NCBI RefSeq assembly: GCF_027158205.1
Contig: NZ_JAPVLU010000029.1
Location: 58,046 to 122,045, forward strand
Direction: 5' to 3'
Length of the DNA stretch: 64,000 nucleotides
Origin: Streptomyces sp. H39-S7
Lineage (GTDB): Bacteria > Actinomycetota > Actinomycetes > Streptomycetales > Streptomycetaceae
Positions 23,223-30,926 of the stretch are shown one piece after another (position 1 is the first letter of the stretch; each line of letters starts with the position of its first letter). The notes under the pieces were generated by a model. The model was not told where the DNA came from and searched no databases. It was given only the letters and a program-made list of their open reading frames with translations. Both the position numbers and the translations under genes were made by a program.

Positions 23223-24605
23223 CTACTTCGCCAGGAACGCGAGCAGGTCCTGGCGGCTCACCACGCCGGTCGGCTTGCCCTCGACGAGGACGATCGCCGC
23301 GTCGGACCTGGTGCCCAGAACCTTCATCAGGTCGGAGACCGGCTCGCCGGAACCGACCTGCGGCAGCGGTCCGCTCATGTGCTTCTCCAGCGGGTCGCCC
23401 AGCATGGCGCGCTTGGCGAACAGCGCGTCCAGGAGGTCCCGTTCGGTGACGGAGCCGATGACCTCGGCCGCCATCACGTCCGGGTGACCGGCGCCCGGCT
23501 TGACGATCGGCATCTGCGACACGCCGTACTCGCGGAGCACGTCGATCGCCTCACCGACGGTTTCCTCCGGGTGCATGTGCAGGAGCTGCGGGATGCCGCC
23601 GCCCTTGTGCTCCAGCACGTCGGCGACGCGGGCCTGGCCGCTGCCCTCGTCGAGGAAGCCGTGCGACGCCATCCACTCGTCGCTGAAGATCTTCGACATG
23701 TAGCCGCGGCCGGAGTCCGGCAGCAGGACGACGACGACGTCGTCCGGGCCGAGCTTCTCCGCGACGCGCAGCGCCGCGACGACCGCCATGCCGCAGGAGC
23801 CGCCGACGAGCAGGCCCTCCTCCTTGGCGAGGCGGCGGGTCATCTGGAAGGAGTCCTTGTCGGACACGGCGACGATGCCGTCCGCGACCTCACGGTCGTA
23901 GGCGGTCGGCCAGAAGTCCTCGCCGACACCCTCGACCAGGTACGGGCGCCCGGAGCCGCCGGAGTACACCGAGCCCTCGGGGTCGGCGCCGATGACCTGG
24001 ACGCGGCCCTCGCTGGCGTCCTTCAGGTAGCGGCCGGTGCCCGAGATGGTGCCGCCGGTGCCGACGCCCGCGATGAAGTGCGTGATCCGCCCCTCCGTCT
24101 GCTCCCACAGCTCGGGGCCGGTGGAGTGGTAGTGCGACAGCGGGTTGTTCGGGTTGCTGTACTGGTCCGGCTTCCACGCGTTCGGGGTCTCGCGCACCAG
24201 CCGGTCGGAGACGTTGTAGTACGACTCCGGGTGGTCGGGGTCCACGGCGGTCGGGCAGACCACGACCTCCGCGCCGTACGCCCGGAGCACGTTGATCTTG
24301 TCGAGCGACACCTTGTCCGGGCAGACGAAGATGCAGTGGTAGCCCTTCTGCTGCGCGACGATCGCGAGGCCGACACCGGTATTGCCGGACGTCGGCTCGA
24401 CGATCGTGCCGCCGGGCTTCAGCTCACCGCTCTGCTCCGCGGCCTCGATCATCCGGACCGCGATGCGGTCCTTGACCGAGCCTCCGGGGTTGAAGTACTC
24501 GACCTTGGCCAGGACGGTCGCCTGGATGCCCTCGGTCACGTTGTTGAGCCGCACCAGCGGGGTGTTGCCGACGAGACTGATCATCGAGTCGTGGAACTGC
24601 ACCAT
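23223..24605 (-). CDS. cbs: Cystathionine beta-synthase
   Basis: A 460-residue PLP enzyme that condenses serine with homocysteine in transsulfuration. The catalytic domain (about 1-320) has the PLP lysine Lys45 in NPGGSVKDRI, PTSGNTGVGLA (71-81), GVGTGGTISGTGR and GSCGMAVVAALR. Two C-terminal CBS domains follow (about 340-460), the regulatory module of CBS rather than of plain cysteine synthase. Start ATG 24605 (MVQFHDSMISLVGNTPL). Divergent from the SGNH hydrolase gene with 193 bp between starts. The full CBS pair suggests allosteric control, but the ligand is unknown in this lineage. Confidence 0.93.
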   Translation of the reverse strand: MVQFHDSMISLVGNTPLVRLNNVTEGIQATVLAKVEYFNPGGSVKDRIAVRMIEAAEQSGELKPGGTIVEPTSGNTGVGLAIVAQQKGYHCIFVCPDKVSLDKINVLRAYGAEVVVCPTAVDPDHPESYYNVSDRLVRETPNAWKPDQYSNPNNPLSHYHSTGPELWEQTEGRITHFIAGVGTGGTISGTGRYLKDASEGRVQVIGADPEGSVYSGGSGRPYLVEGVGEDFWPTAYDREVADGIVAVSDKDSFQMTRRLAKEEGLLVGGSCGMAVVAALRVAEKLGPDDVVVVLLPDSGRGYMSKIFSDEWMASHGFLDEGSGQARVADVLEHKGGGIPQLLHMHPEETVGEAIDVLREYGVSQMPIVKPGAGHPDVMAAEVIGSVTERDLLDALFAKRAMLGDPLEKHMSGPLPQVGSGEPVSDLMKVLGTRSDAAIVLVEGKPTGVVSRQDLLAFLAK

Positions 24606-24798
24606 TGTCTCCGGGTTCTCCGTGAATGTGCGGCAAGCCTATGGCCTAACGCGCCGTCTCTCAGCTCGTCCGTGGCTCGATCGCTTCTCCTTCCCTCCCC
24701 CCTAATGTCGGTTGATCACCACTACGGCACGTTGCAGCGGGCGCGCCACGGGGCAACAAGATGTTGTACGCACAAAGCACGGGAGGTGAGCGGGGTCG

Positions 24799-25821
24799 AT
24801 GTCGAGGGCGAGGGTGGCACGGCGGATTGCGACCGCGGCGGCATTCGGGGGTGGCGGGATCAGTCTGCTGGGCGGGGCTGCCATCGGAGTACTGCTGGCC
24901 GAGGTCAGCCTGGCGAAACGGACGGTCGGCGGCTCCGACGACGTACCGCCGCGCGCGGACGGCCGATACGGGTCGGCGTTCGCCCACCGAACGGGTGACG
25001 TTCCGCTGCGGCTCGGCTTCCTCGGCGACTCGACCGCGGCCGGGCAGGGCGTGCACCGGGCGCGCGAGACCCCGGGCGCGCTGCTCGCCTCCGGGCTCGC
25101 GGCGGTCGCGGAGCGTCCCGTCACCCTGGTGAACGTGGCGAATCCGGGAGCACAGTCCAACGACCTGGCGCGCCAGGTCGCCCTGCTGCTCGACGTGGGC
25201 GCACCGCCCCCGGACGTCTGCGTGATCATGATCGGCGCGAACGACGTCACCCATCGGATGCCGCCCGCGAAGTCCGTCCGTCTGTTGTCGGAAGCGGTCC
25301 GCCGGCTGCGCGCGGCGGGCAGCGAGGTGATCGTCGGCACCTGTCCCGACCTGGGATCCGTGGAGCCGGTGTACCAGCCGCTGCGCTGGGTGGCCCGCCG
25401 GATGAGCCGCCAGCTCGCCGCCGCGCAGACCATCGGGGTGGTCGGCCTGGGCGGGCGTTCGGTCTCGCTCGGCGATCTGCTCGGTCCCGAGTTCGAGGCG
25501 CACCCGCGCGAGATGTTCGGCCCGGACAACTACCACCCCTCCGCGGAGGGGTACGCGACGGCGGCCATGGCCATGCTGCCGACGCTCTGCGCCTCGCTGG
25601 GCGTGTGGCCGGAGGACGAGCACCCGGACGAGCTGCGCGGCGAGAGCTTCCTGCCGGTGGCGCAGGCTGCGGCGGAGGCCGCGTCCGAGGGCGGCACCGA
25701 GGTGGTCGCGGCAGCGCACGGCGTCTTCGGGCCCCGCGGGCGCTGGGCACTGCTCAAGCACCGCCGCCGTCAGCGGCTGCCGCACGCCGCCGAACCGGCG
25801 GCCACGTCGTCGTCGGCCTGA
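24799..25821 (+). CDS. SGNH/GDSL-family hydrolase, membrane-anchored
   Basis: A 340-residue protein from ATG 24799 (MSRARVARRIATAAAFGGG). An N-terminal signal or anchor segment (about 10-35) precedes an SGNH hydrolase domain (about 68-265). The nucleophile block is GFLGDSTAAGQG (Ser78), block III is MIGANDVTH, and the catalytic Asp/His block is DNYHPSAEGY. Likely an extracytoplasmic esterase or lipase; substrate unknown. The acidic-then-basic C-terminal tail (about 275-340) is outside the fold. The stop codon lies inside a short tandem duplication (25813-25870), so the last codons may have been recently altered. Confidence 0.88.
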   Translation: MSRARVARRIATAAAFGGGGISLLGGAAIGVLLAEVSLAKRTVGGSDDVPPRADGRYGSAFAHRTGDVPLRLGFLGDSTAAGQGVHRARETPGALLASGLAAVAERPVTLVNVANPGAQSNDLARQVALLLDVGAPPPDVCVIMIGANDVTHRMPPAKSVRLLSEAVRRLRAAGSEVIVGTCPDLGSVEPVYQPLRWVARRMSRQLAAAQTIGVVGLGGRSVSLGDLLGPEFEAHPREMFGPDNYHPSAEGYATAAMAMLPTLCASLGVWPEDEHPDELRGESFLPVAQAAAEAASEGGTEVVAAAHGVFGPRGRWALLKHRRRQRLPHAAEPAATSSSA

Positions 25822-25870
25822 CGGGACGGCGGACGACGTCCTCATCGGCCTGACGGGGGCGGACGACGTC
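25813..25870 (+). repeat. Short tandem duplication across the SGNH gene stop
   Basis: TCGGCCTGACGGG...GGACGACGTC occurs twice, at 25813-25840 and 25845-25870. The first copy contains the stop codon of the SGNH hydrolase gene. The copies differ by a 2-base length change. Confidence 0.75.
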
Positions 25871-25973
25871 ACACACCGGCGCCGACCGGCGCATACGCGT
25901 CGGCCGGCACCGGTGACCGCGGGCACGGGCGGTCCCGGCCCGGGGGTGCGGCCGGGCACCGGACTAAGCGCTC

Positions 25974-25989
25974 GCTCAGAAAGAGTCCC
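25974..25989. promoter_or_regulatory. Candidate TetR-type operator upstream of thiolase
   Basis: CTAAGCGCTCGCTCAG is a 16-bp imperfect palindrome (12 of 16 positions symmetric) of the AGCGN2CGCT kind often bound by TetR-family lipid-metabolism regulators in actinobacteria. It is 98 bp upstream of the thiolase start. No TetR gene is adjacent, so the regulator would act in trans. Confidence 0.45.
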
Positions 25990-26086
25990 GTGTCACAGCC
26001 CACAGCCCGTGACTCCTCTCGATACGTACAGGTAACTTCCCAGAGAGTCCTGAGTCCTGCCGCCTCGACGAGGAGTGTGTGTCGCG

Positions 26087-27307
26087 ATGCCCGAAGCCGT
26101 GATCGTCTCAGCCGCCCGATCCCCCATCGGCCGCGCCTTCAAGGGATCCCTCAAGGATCTGCGCCCTGACGACCTGACCGCCACGATCATCCAGGCCGCC
26201 CTCGCGAAGGTCCCGGAGCTGGACCCGCGGCTGATCGACGACCTGATGCTCGGCTGCGGTCTCCCCGGCGGCGAGCAGGGCCACAACCTCGGCCGGATCG
26301 TGGCCGTGCAGATGGGCATGGACCACCTGCCGGGCTGCACGGTCACCCGCTACTGTTCCTCGTCGCTCCAGACGACCCGCATGGCGCTGCACGCCATCAA
26401 GGCCGGCGAGGGCGACGTCTTCATCTCGGCCGGTGTCGAGATGGTGTCGCGCAGCATCAAGGGCAGCTCGGACGGCCTGCCGGACACCAAGAACCCGCTC
26501 TTCGCCGACGCCGAGCTGCGCACGCTGGGCCGCGCCGAGAAGGGCGGCGGCGAGTGGCACGACCCGCGCGAGGACGGGCTGATCCCGGACGCGTACATCT
26601 CGATGGGCCAGACCGCCGAGAACCTCGCCGCGATCAAGGGCATCACCCGCGCCGACCAGGACGAGTTCGGCGTGCGGTCGCAGAACCTGGCGGAAGCCGC
26701 CATCAAGAACGGCTTCTGGGAGCGGGAGATCACCCCGGTCACGCTGCCCGACGGCACGGTCGTCTCCCAGGACGACGGCCCGCGCGCGGGCGTCACCCTG
26801 GAGGGCGTCCAGGGCCTGAAGCCGGTCTTCCGCCCCGACGGCACGGTCACCGCGGGCAACTGCTGCCCGCTCAACGACGGCGCCGCCGCCCTCGTGATCA
26901 TGTCCGACGTGAAGGCGCGGGAGCTGGGCATCACCCCGCTCGCCCGGGTCGTCTCCACCGGCGTCTCCGGCCTCTCCCCCGAGATCATGGGCTACGGCCC
27001 GGTCGAGGCGTCGAAGCAGGCGCTCCAGCGCGCCGGCCTGGGCATCGGCGACATCGACCTGGTCGAGATCAACGAGGCGTTCGCCGCGCAGGTCATCCCG
27101 TCCTACCGCGACCTCGGCGTGGACCTGGACCGGCTGAACATCAACGGCGGCGCGATCGCCGTGGGCCACCCCTTCGGCATGACGGGCGCCCGCATCACCG
27201 GCACCCTGATCAACTCGCTGCAGTTCCACGACAAGCAGTTCGGCCTGGAGACGATGTGCGTCGGCGGCGGCCAGGGCATGGCGATGGTCATCGAGCGGCT
27301 GAGCTGA
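26087..27307 (+). CDS. Acetyl-CoA C-acyltransferase (thiolase)
   Basis: A 406-residue thiolase. ATG 26087 (MPEAVIVSAARSPIG) is chosen over the in-frame GTG at 26075 because it gives the standard N-terminus. Nucleophile Cys90 is in VTRYCSSSLQTTRMALHAI; the later active-site motifs are EINEAFAAQ, GGAIAVGHPFGMTGARI and CVGGGQGMA with the second catalytic Cys. It should cleave or form 3-ketoacyl-CoA in beta-oxidation or related degradation. It stands alone without a hydratase/dehydrogenase partner. The gene's last five codons are part of a 101-bp tandem duplication that continues into the 3' region. Confidence 0.92.
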   Translation: MPEAVIVSAARSPIGRAFKGSLKDLRPDDLTATIIQAALAKVPELDPRLIDDLMLGCGLPGGEQGHNLGRIVAVQMGMDHLPGCTVTRYCSSSLQTTRMALHAIKAGEGDVFISAGVEMVSRSIKGSSDGLPDTKNPLFADAELRTLGRAEKGGGEWHDPREDGLIPDAYISMGQTAENLAAIKGITRADQDEFGVRSQNLAEAAIKNGFWEREITPVTLPDGTVVSQDDGPRAGVTLEGVQGLKPVFRPDGTVTAGNCCPLNDGAAALVIMSDVKARELGITPLARVVSTGVSGLSPEIMGYGPVEASKQALQRAGLGIGDIDLVEINEAFAAQVIPSYRDLGVDLDRLNINGGAIAVGHPFGMTGARITGTLINSLQFHDKQFGLETMCVGGGQGMAMVIERLS

Positions 27308-27500
27308 GTCGCAGCGGAGGGTAGGGACCGTCCGAGGAACGAGGGCGGTACCTGCCCGCAGCGGAGGCGAAGCTCAGCGCGACCAGCAACATCGAGCGGC
27401 TGAGCTGAGTCGCAGCGGAGGGTAGGGACCGTCCGAGGAACGAGGGCGGTACCTGCCCGCAGCGGAGGCGAAGCTCAGCGCGACCAGCAACATCGAGCGG
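27289..27500 (+). repeat. 101-bp tandem duplication at the thiolase 3' end
   Basis: Two consecutive 101-bp copies (27289-27389 and 27390-27490) followed by a third partial copy of 10 bases (CATCGAGCGG, 27491-27500). The first copy begins inside the thiolase gene, in the codons for IERLS and its stop. Each unit contains an imperfect 12-bp hairpin (GGGTAGGGACCG with CGGTACCTGCCC) and an internal direct repeat GCAGCGGAGG. As far as I can read, the copies are identical, which points to a recent event or strong conversion. Confidence 0.93.
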
Positions 27501-27761
27501 ATTTCGTCATCCTTCTGCCGTCACGCCGTGTGATCTAAGTCGCAATAGAACCGCCCCCGGGTTGTTATACGAGCCCGGGGGCGGTGCGTTTTCGCAGGTC
27601 AGAGGGGTCCCACCCGGATGGCCCAGGACCTCAGACCCACCCAATTCGTGACGTTCCGCACTGCACAGGGCAGAGGTTTACCGGCACAGTGATGTGTGGG
27701 GGATGTTTCGCCCACTCGACAGTGGGCACTGCTCGGGATCACGTCAGTCGGGAGTACGTCT
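27308..27761. other. Intergenic region between thiolase and membrane-anchored protein
   Basis: A 454-bp gap holding the 101-bp tandem duplication, a strong terminator (27550-27592) and, to the right, the presumed promoter and leader of the gene at 27762. No further gene was found. Confidence 0.7.
27550..27592 (+). terminator. Terminator downstream of thiolase
   Basis: Perfect 12-bp stem ACCGCCCCCGGG (27550-27561) with CCCGGGGGCGGT (27574-27585), then GCGTTTTC. This is a clear intrinsic terminator placed after the tandem duplication, so transcripts of thiolase would include both 101-nt copies. Confidence 0.88.
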
Positions 27762-28577
27762 GTGAGCGCCCTGTTCTCCATCTTGCTGGTGGTCGCGGTC
27801 ATCGCCGTGGCCCTGGGATCTGCCGCCCTGTTCTCCGCCCGCGGTCTGCGCCGTGAGCTCGCCGGTCTGCGCGGCGATCTCGCGGTCGCCGGCGCCGCCG
27901 ACGGTGCCGGCAGCACGTCCGTGCCGGCCGCCCGGTCGGTGCCCGCCGACGAGATACGCGCCGCCGTCGCGGACGCGCTCGCCGACGAGCGGGAGCGCGA
28001 GCTCGCCGAGGCGCGGGCCTTCTGGGCCGAGCAGGAAGCCCGCGAGTCCGCGGACACCCCGTTCTTCCGCGGTGGCATCCCCGCGGCGGGCGCCGACTAC
28101 GCCGAGTACGAGATCCCGACGGTGCTGCCGTTCCTGCCCCGGCAGTCCGACCTCGCCGGGCTGGAGTCCGAGCTGGCCGTGCCGGCTCCGGGCTTCTTCC
28201 CGCACCCCTCGGCGCAGGACCAGGCCGAGTACCCGGACTTCCCGGACCTGCACAGCGTCCCCGGCCCCTCCGTCGTCGCCGATCCGGACCAGACGGCCAC
28301 CCGCCTCACCGACCTCGCCGAGGGCCGCGTACCGCTCGCCGACGTCCGTCCGGGCCCGCTCGGCACGCTGGACGTGTACGTCTTCGCCGACGGCACCACG
28401 CTCTGCATGACCCCGGGCCACCGGGAGACCGCCCTGCTGCTCTCCGAGGCGCTGGAACGCGGTCAGGCCCCCGTCCTGCTCGGCGGCTCCGCCGTGGGCG
28501 GCGCGTACGCCCTGACGTTCACCTACGGCGACGAGAGCGTCTTCATCCTCGCCGACCGGGTCGTCGCCTCCCTCTGA
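27762..28577 (+). CDS. Membrane-anchored hypothetical protein
   Basis: A 271-residue protein. GTG 27762 is chosen for its GGGAG site 8 nt upstream and because the product then begins directly with a TM helix (about 3-25, SALFSILLVVAVIAVALGSAALF). A helical charged segment follows (about 30-95: RGLRRELAGLRGDLAV and DEIRAAVADALADERERELAEAR), then a Pro-rich middle. A C-terminal globular region (about 175-271) has alternating strands, LDVYVFADGTTLCMTPGHRETALLLSEAL. I do not recognise the family. The cytoplasmic helical segment suggests oligomerisation. Confidence 0.75.
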   Translation: MSALFSILLVVAVIAVALGSAALFSARGLRRELAGLRGDLAVAGAADGAGSTSVPAARSVPADEIRAAVADALADERERELAEARAFWAEQEARESADTPFFRGGIPAAGADYAEYEIPTVLPFLPRQSDLAGLESELAVPAPGFFPHPSAQDQAEYPDFPDLHSVPGPSVVADPDQTATRLTDLAEGRVPLADVRPGPLGTLDVYVFADGTTLCMTPGHRETALLLSEALERGQAPVLLGGSAVGGAYALTFTYGDESVFILADRVVASL

Positions 28578-28630
28578 GCCACCACGAGGACCCGGCCGGC
28601 CCGCCGGACCCGTGCGCCCCCTCAGACCCC

Positions 28631-28963
28631 TCAGACCCGTCCGACCCCCGCACGCCGCGCGGCCCCGTCGATCCGGACGAGGGCCGCTTCGAGCACCTCG
28701 CCGCGCTCCGGGCGCAGTTCGAGCGCCGCCGCGAGGTCGTTCCCGGCCACCGCGATCTGGTCGCCCACGGTGAAGGCGCCGTCGTCCGGCATCAAGGCCG
28801 GTTCCCGCCCGGGGAATTCAAGCCGCTGTGCTTCCACAGCGAGCCATCGCGCCAGTTCAAGGCCCACTTCGGCAGCACCGCCGCCCAGCCGGCTCTGGGG
28901 CAGGGCGCGAAATCGGCCCGCCAATCGGTCAACGGCGGAGCGCAAAGGAGTGCAGTCGGGCAT
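28631..28963 (-). CDS. Small helical hypothetical protein
   Basis: A 110-residue protein from ATG 28963 (MPDCTPLRSAVDRLAGRFRALPQSRLG). The in-frame Met further upstream at 29041 would add a stretch of atypical composition. It is predicted mainly helical and soluble, with no signal or TM segment. It is divergent from the DUF4287 gene and convergent with the gene at 27762 (53-bp gap). No family is recognised; its coding-like codon bias supports that it is real. Confidence 0.6.
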   Translation of the reverse strand: MPDCTPLRSAVDRLAGRFRALPQSRLGGGAAEVGLELARWLAVEAQRLEFPGREPALMPDDGAFTVGDQIAVAGNDLAAALELRPERGEVLEAALVRIDGAARRAGVGRV

Positions 28964-29088
28964 GTCGGCGAGCGTACCGGGGGCGTGTATCCCGGCCACG
29001 CACTCACATCCGCCTGCCAGGGATGGTTGCCAACACCGCAACAGTCAGGCACGGTGAGATGACCGGACACCGTATACCGGAGGCGCCG

Positions 29089-29319
29089 ATGTCCCAGATC
29101 TTCTCCGAGGAAACCCACCGGAACCTGCTCTCCCGCATCCCTCATTGCACCGGCCGCGAAGTACGCGACTGGCTCCGCGCGGTCGATGACGGCCCAGCCT
29201 TCCTCCGCTTCGACGAGAAAGTCAGCTGGCTCCGCAGCGAACATGATCTGTCCTACGGACACGCCAAGGCGATCGTCCACGAATACGACTTGAGGCGGGC
29301 AGCCCGCAATCTCCGGTAG
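29089..29319 (+). CDS. DUF4287 domain protein
   Basis: A 76-residue protein; ATG 29089 has GGAGG 6 nt upstream, which decides it over the in-frame Met at 29059. The sequence (MSQIFSEETHRNLLSRIPHCTGREVRDWL... and WLRSEHDLSYGHAKAIVHEYDLRR) has the DUF4287 pattern of a small helical domain with a conserved GHAxAIVHE. Proteins with this domain often sit near DUF5655-type proteins. Function unknown. It ends at a strong bidirectional terminator. Confidence 0.85.
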   Translation: MSQIFSEETHRNLLSRIPHCTGREVRDWLRAVDDGPAFLRFDEKVSWLRSEHDLSYGHAKAIVHEYDLRRAARNLR

Positions 29320-29337
29320 CCCCGGGCGTACGACGAC

Positions 29338-29370
29338 GGGCCCCCGGGAGGCACTGCCTCCCGGGGGCCC
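29338..29370. terminator. Bidirectional terminator between DUF4287 and Bax1-family genes
   Basis: Perfect 15-bp arms GGGCCCCCGGGAGGC and GCCTCCCGGGGGCCC around ACT. Serves both convergent genes. Confidence 0.88.
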
Positions 29371-29396
29371 GTCATGTACGGGGTGACGCGGCCGGA

Positions 29397-30314
29397 TCAA
29401 TCCCTCAGGATCGAGATCAGCCGCAGCATCTCCAGGTAGATCCACACCAGCGAGAGCGTCAGGCCGAAAGCGGCCAGCCACGACTCGTTCTGCGGAGCGC
29501 CGTAGCGGAGGCCGTCCTCGATCTGCTTGAAGTCGAGCGACAGGAAGAACGCGCCCAGGCAGATGGCGATGACGCCGACGATGATGCCCAGCGGACCGTT
29601 GCTGCGCAGGCCGCCGTCAGGGGCGGCGCCGAACAGGACGAACAGCAGGTTCACGAACATCAGCAGCACGAACCCGATGGCGATCGCCATGCCGATGCGC
29701 TGGTAGCGCGCGGTCACGCGGATCAGCCGGGTCTTGTAGGCGACGAGCATGCCGACGAAGACCGCCATCGTGCCCAGCACAGCCTGGAGCGGAGCTCCGG
29801 ACCACACGTTGTTGTACATGTGGCTCCACACGCCGAGGAAGATTCCCTCGAAGAACGCGTAGGCCAGGATCAGGGCGGGCACCGGCGTCGCCTTGAACGC
29901 CTGGATCATGCCGAAGACCAGGGCAACCAGTGAGAAGGCCACCGCGATGCCCAGGTTCACCGGCAGCAGCGCCCACGCCAGCGCCGCACCCACGACCACC
30001 GTCCCCAGCGTCATGCCCGTCCGCATGACGACGTCGTCCATCGTCATGCGGCCGGTCTGTGCGGGACCGGCCGGCGGGGCCTGGTACATCTGCTGGAGCT
30101 GCTCGGGGGTGAGTTGCTGCTGGTCCGCCGTGGCGTACGGGTTACCGCCCTGCGCGTACGGGTTTCCACCCTGCGGCGCGTTCGGGTTCCCCTGCTGCGC
30201 GTACGGGTTCCCCGACCCCTGCGGGGCCGCGCCCTGCTGCTGCGTGCCGAAGCCCGCGTATCCGTCACCGCGGCTGAAGCCTCGCCGCGAGAAGACCGGG
30301 TTGCTGCTCCTCAT
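29397..30314 (-). CDS. Bax inhibitor-1/YccA family membrane protein
   Basis: A 305-residue protein starting at ATG 30314, with GGAGGAG 4 nt upstream. The N-terminal 90 residues are low-complexity with repeated GNPYAQ/GGNPYAQ units rich in Gln, Asn and Pro. About seven TM helices follow (about 110-300), ending in LEMLRLISILRD, as in the actinobacterial Bax1-I group. Family members are membrane channels or stress proteins; a bacterial calcium leak has been shown for some relatives. It lies next to bldA on the same strand, upstream of which its promoter would have to sit in about 115 bp. Confidence 0.9.
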   Translation of the reverse strand: MRSSNPVFSRRGFSRGDGYAGFGTQQQGAAPQGSGNPYAQQGNPNAPQGGNPYAQGGNPYATADQQQLTPEQLQQMYQAPPAGPAQTGRMTMDDVVMRTGMTLGTVVVGAALAWALLPVNLGIAVAFSLVALVFGMIQAFKATPVPALILAYAFFEGIFLGVWSHMYNNVWSGAPLQAVLGTMAVFVGMLVAYKTRLIRVTARYQRIGMAIAIGFVLLMFVNLLFVLFGAAPDGGLRSNGPLGIIVGVIAICLGAFFLSLDFKQIEDGLRYGAPQNESWLAAFGLTLSLVWIYLEMLRLISILRD

Positions 30315-30432
30315 CTCACTCCTCCATGGCCGCGCGTTACGGCATTGCCCCAAGAGTAATGGGTTAGCAAAGAAGACGGAGTACAGCCGGAGGAGGATCT
30401 TCTGTCGCGCGCGCCTCGCGGGTGATGTGAGG

Positions 30433-30514
30433 TGCCCGGAGCCGGACTCGAACCGGCACGGCCATGCGGCCAGCGAGGTTTAAGCTCGCCGTGTCTGCGT
30501 TCCACCATCCGGGC
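30433..30514 (-). tRNA. bldA: tRNA-Leu (anticodon UAA), bldA
   Basis: The minus strand from 30514 to 30433 (82 nt, CCA not encoded) folds as a type II tRNA. The acceptor is GCCCGGA/TCCGGGC, the anticodon stem GCGAG/CTCGC closes the loop CTTAAAC, so the anticodon is TAA. A class II variable arm TGGCC..GGCC and T-arm GCCGGTTCGAGTCCGGC follow. It decodes the rare UUA codon. In Streptomyces this is bldA, the gene that limits expression of TTA-containing developmental and antibiotic-regulator genes. It matches the known sequence except, as far as I recall, in the variable arm and a D-arm base. Confidence 0.97.
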
Positions 30515-30926
30515 GGGGGCGGGGTCTCGACGCAGGACGAGCGTATCGGGGTTACTGGGCCGAACAGGGCACGATCCGCGTCATGTTGTCTGATTTTAGG
30601 GGTACCTGACGCAGCCTCAAGTGGGCCTTGAGGGGGTGGATCGGGAGCCCCGGAGCCTTCACGTGGCGCACACACGTCATTCGCATATGACGCGAAATCG
30701 ATCACGCCGAAAACCCTCCCGGAGCCCCGCCGGGCCCGCACCGGGACGGCCCGCGCGCCGCGCGGCCCATCCGGCCTCAGGGCTCGCTGTCATCCGCAAG
30801 TAGTACAGCGGACCCCCGGGGTCCCTCCCAGGACTGCCTACGAAACAGCAGTCTGGACTGATCCCGGGAGCGGATCCGGGCGTCACCATGGAGGAGTCCC
30901 GTTCACCCCACTCCAGGAGCCGCCCC
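30515..30926. other. Divergent regulatory region between bldA and the ABC exporter
   Basis: A 412-bp region upstream of both bldA (leftward) and the ABC ATPase gene (rightward). For bldA, TACGCT on the minus strand (30540-30545) lies 26 bp before the tRNA 5' end, a reasonable -10, but no good -35 was found. A run TGATTTTAGG around 30590-30599 is unusually AT-rich. Nothing else could be assigned. Confidence 0.4.

Noticed and set aside
27289..27500. 101-bp repeat considered as a CRISPR array or insertion sequence
   Set aside because: Head-to-tail copies with no spacers, no open reading frame for a transposase and no terminal inverted repeats.
30433..30514. Ordinary tRNA-Leu with a common anticodon (e.g. 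CAG or GAG)
   Set aside because: The 7-nt loop CTTAAAC closed by GCGAG/CTCGC fixes the anticodon as TAA; the flanking stem pairing excludes a register shift.
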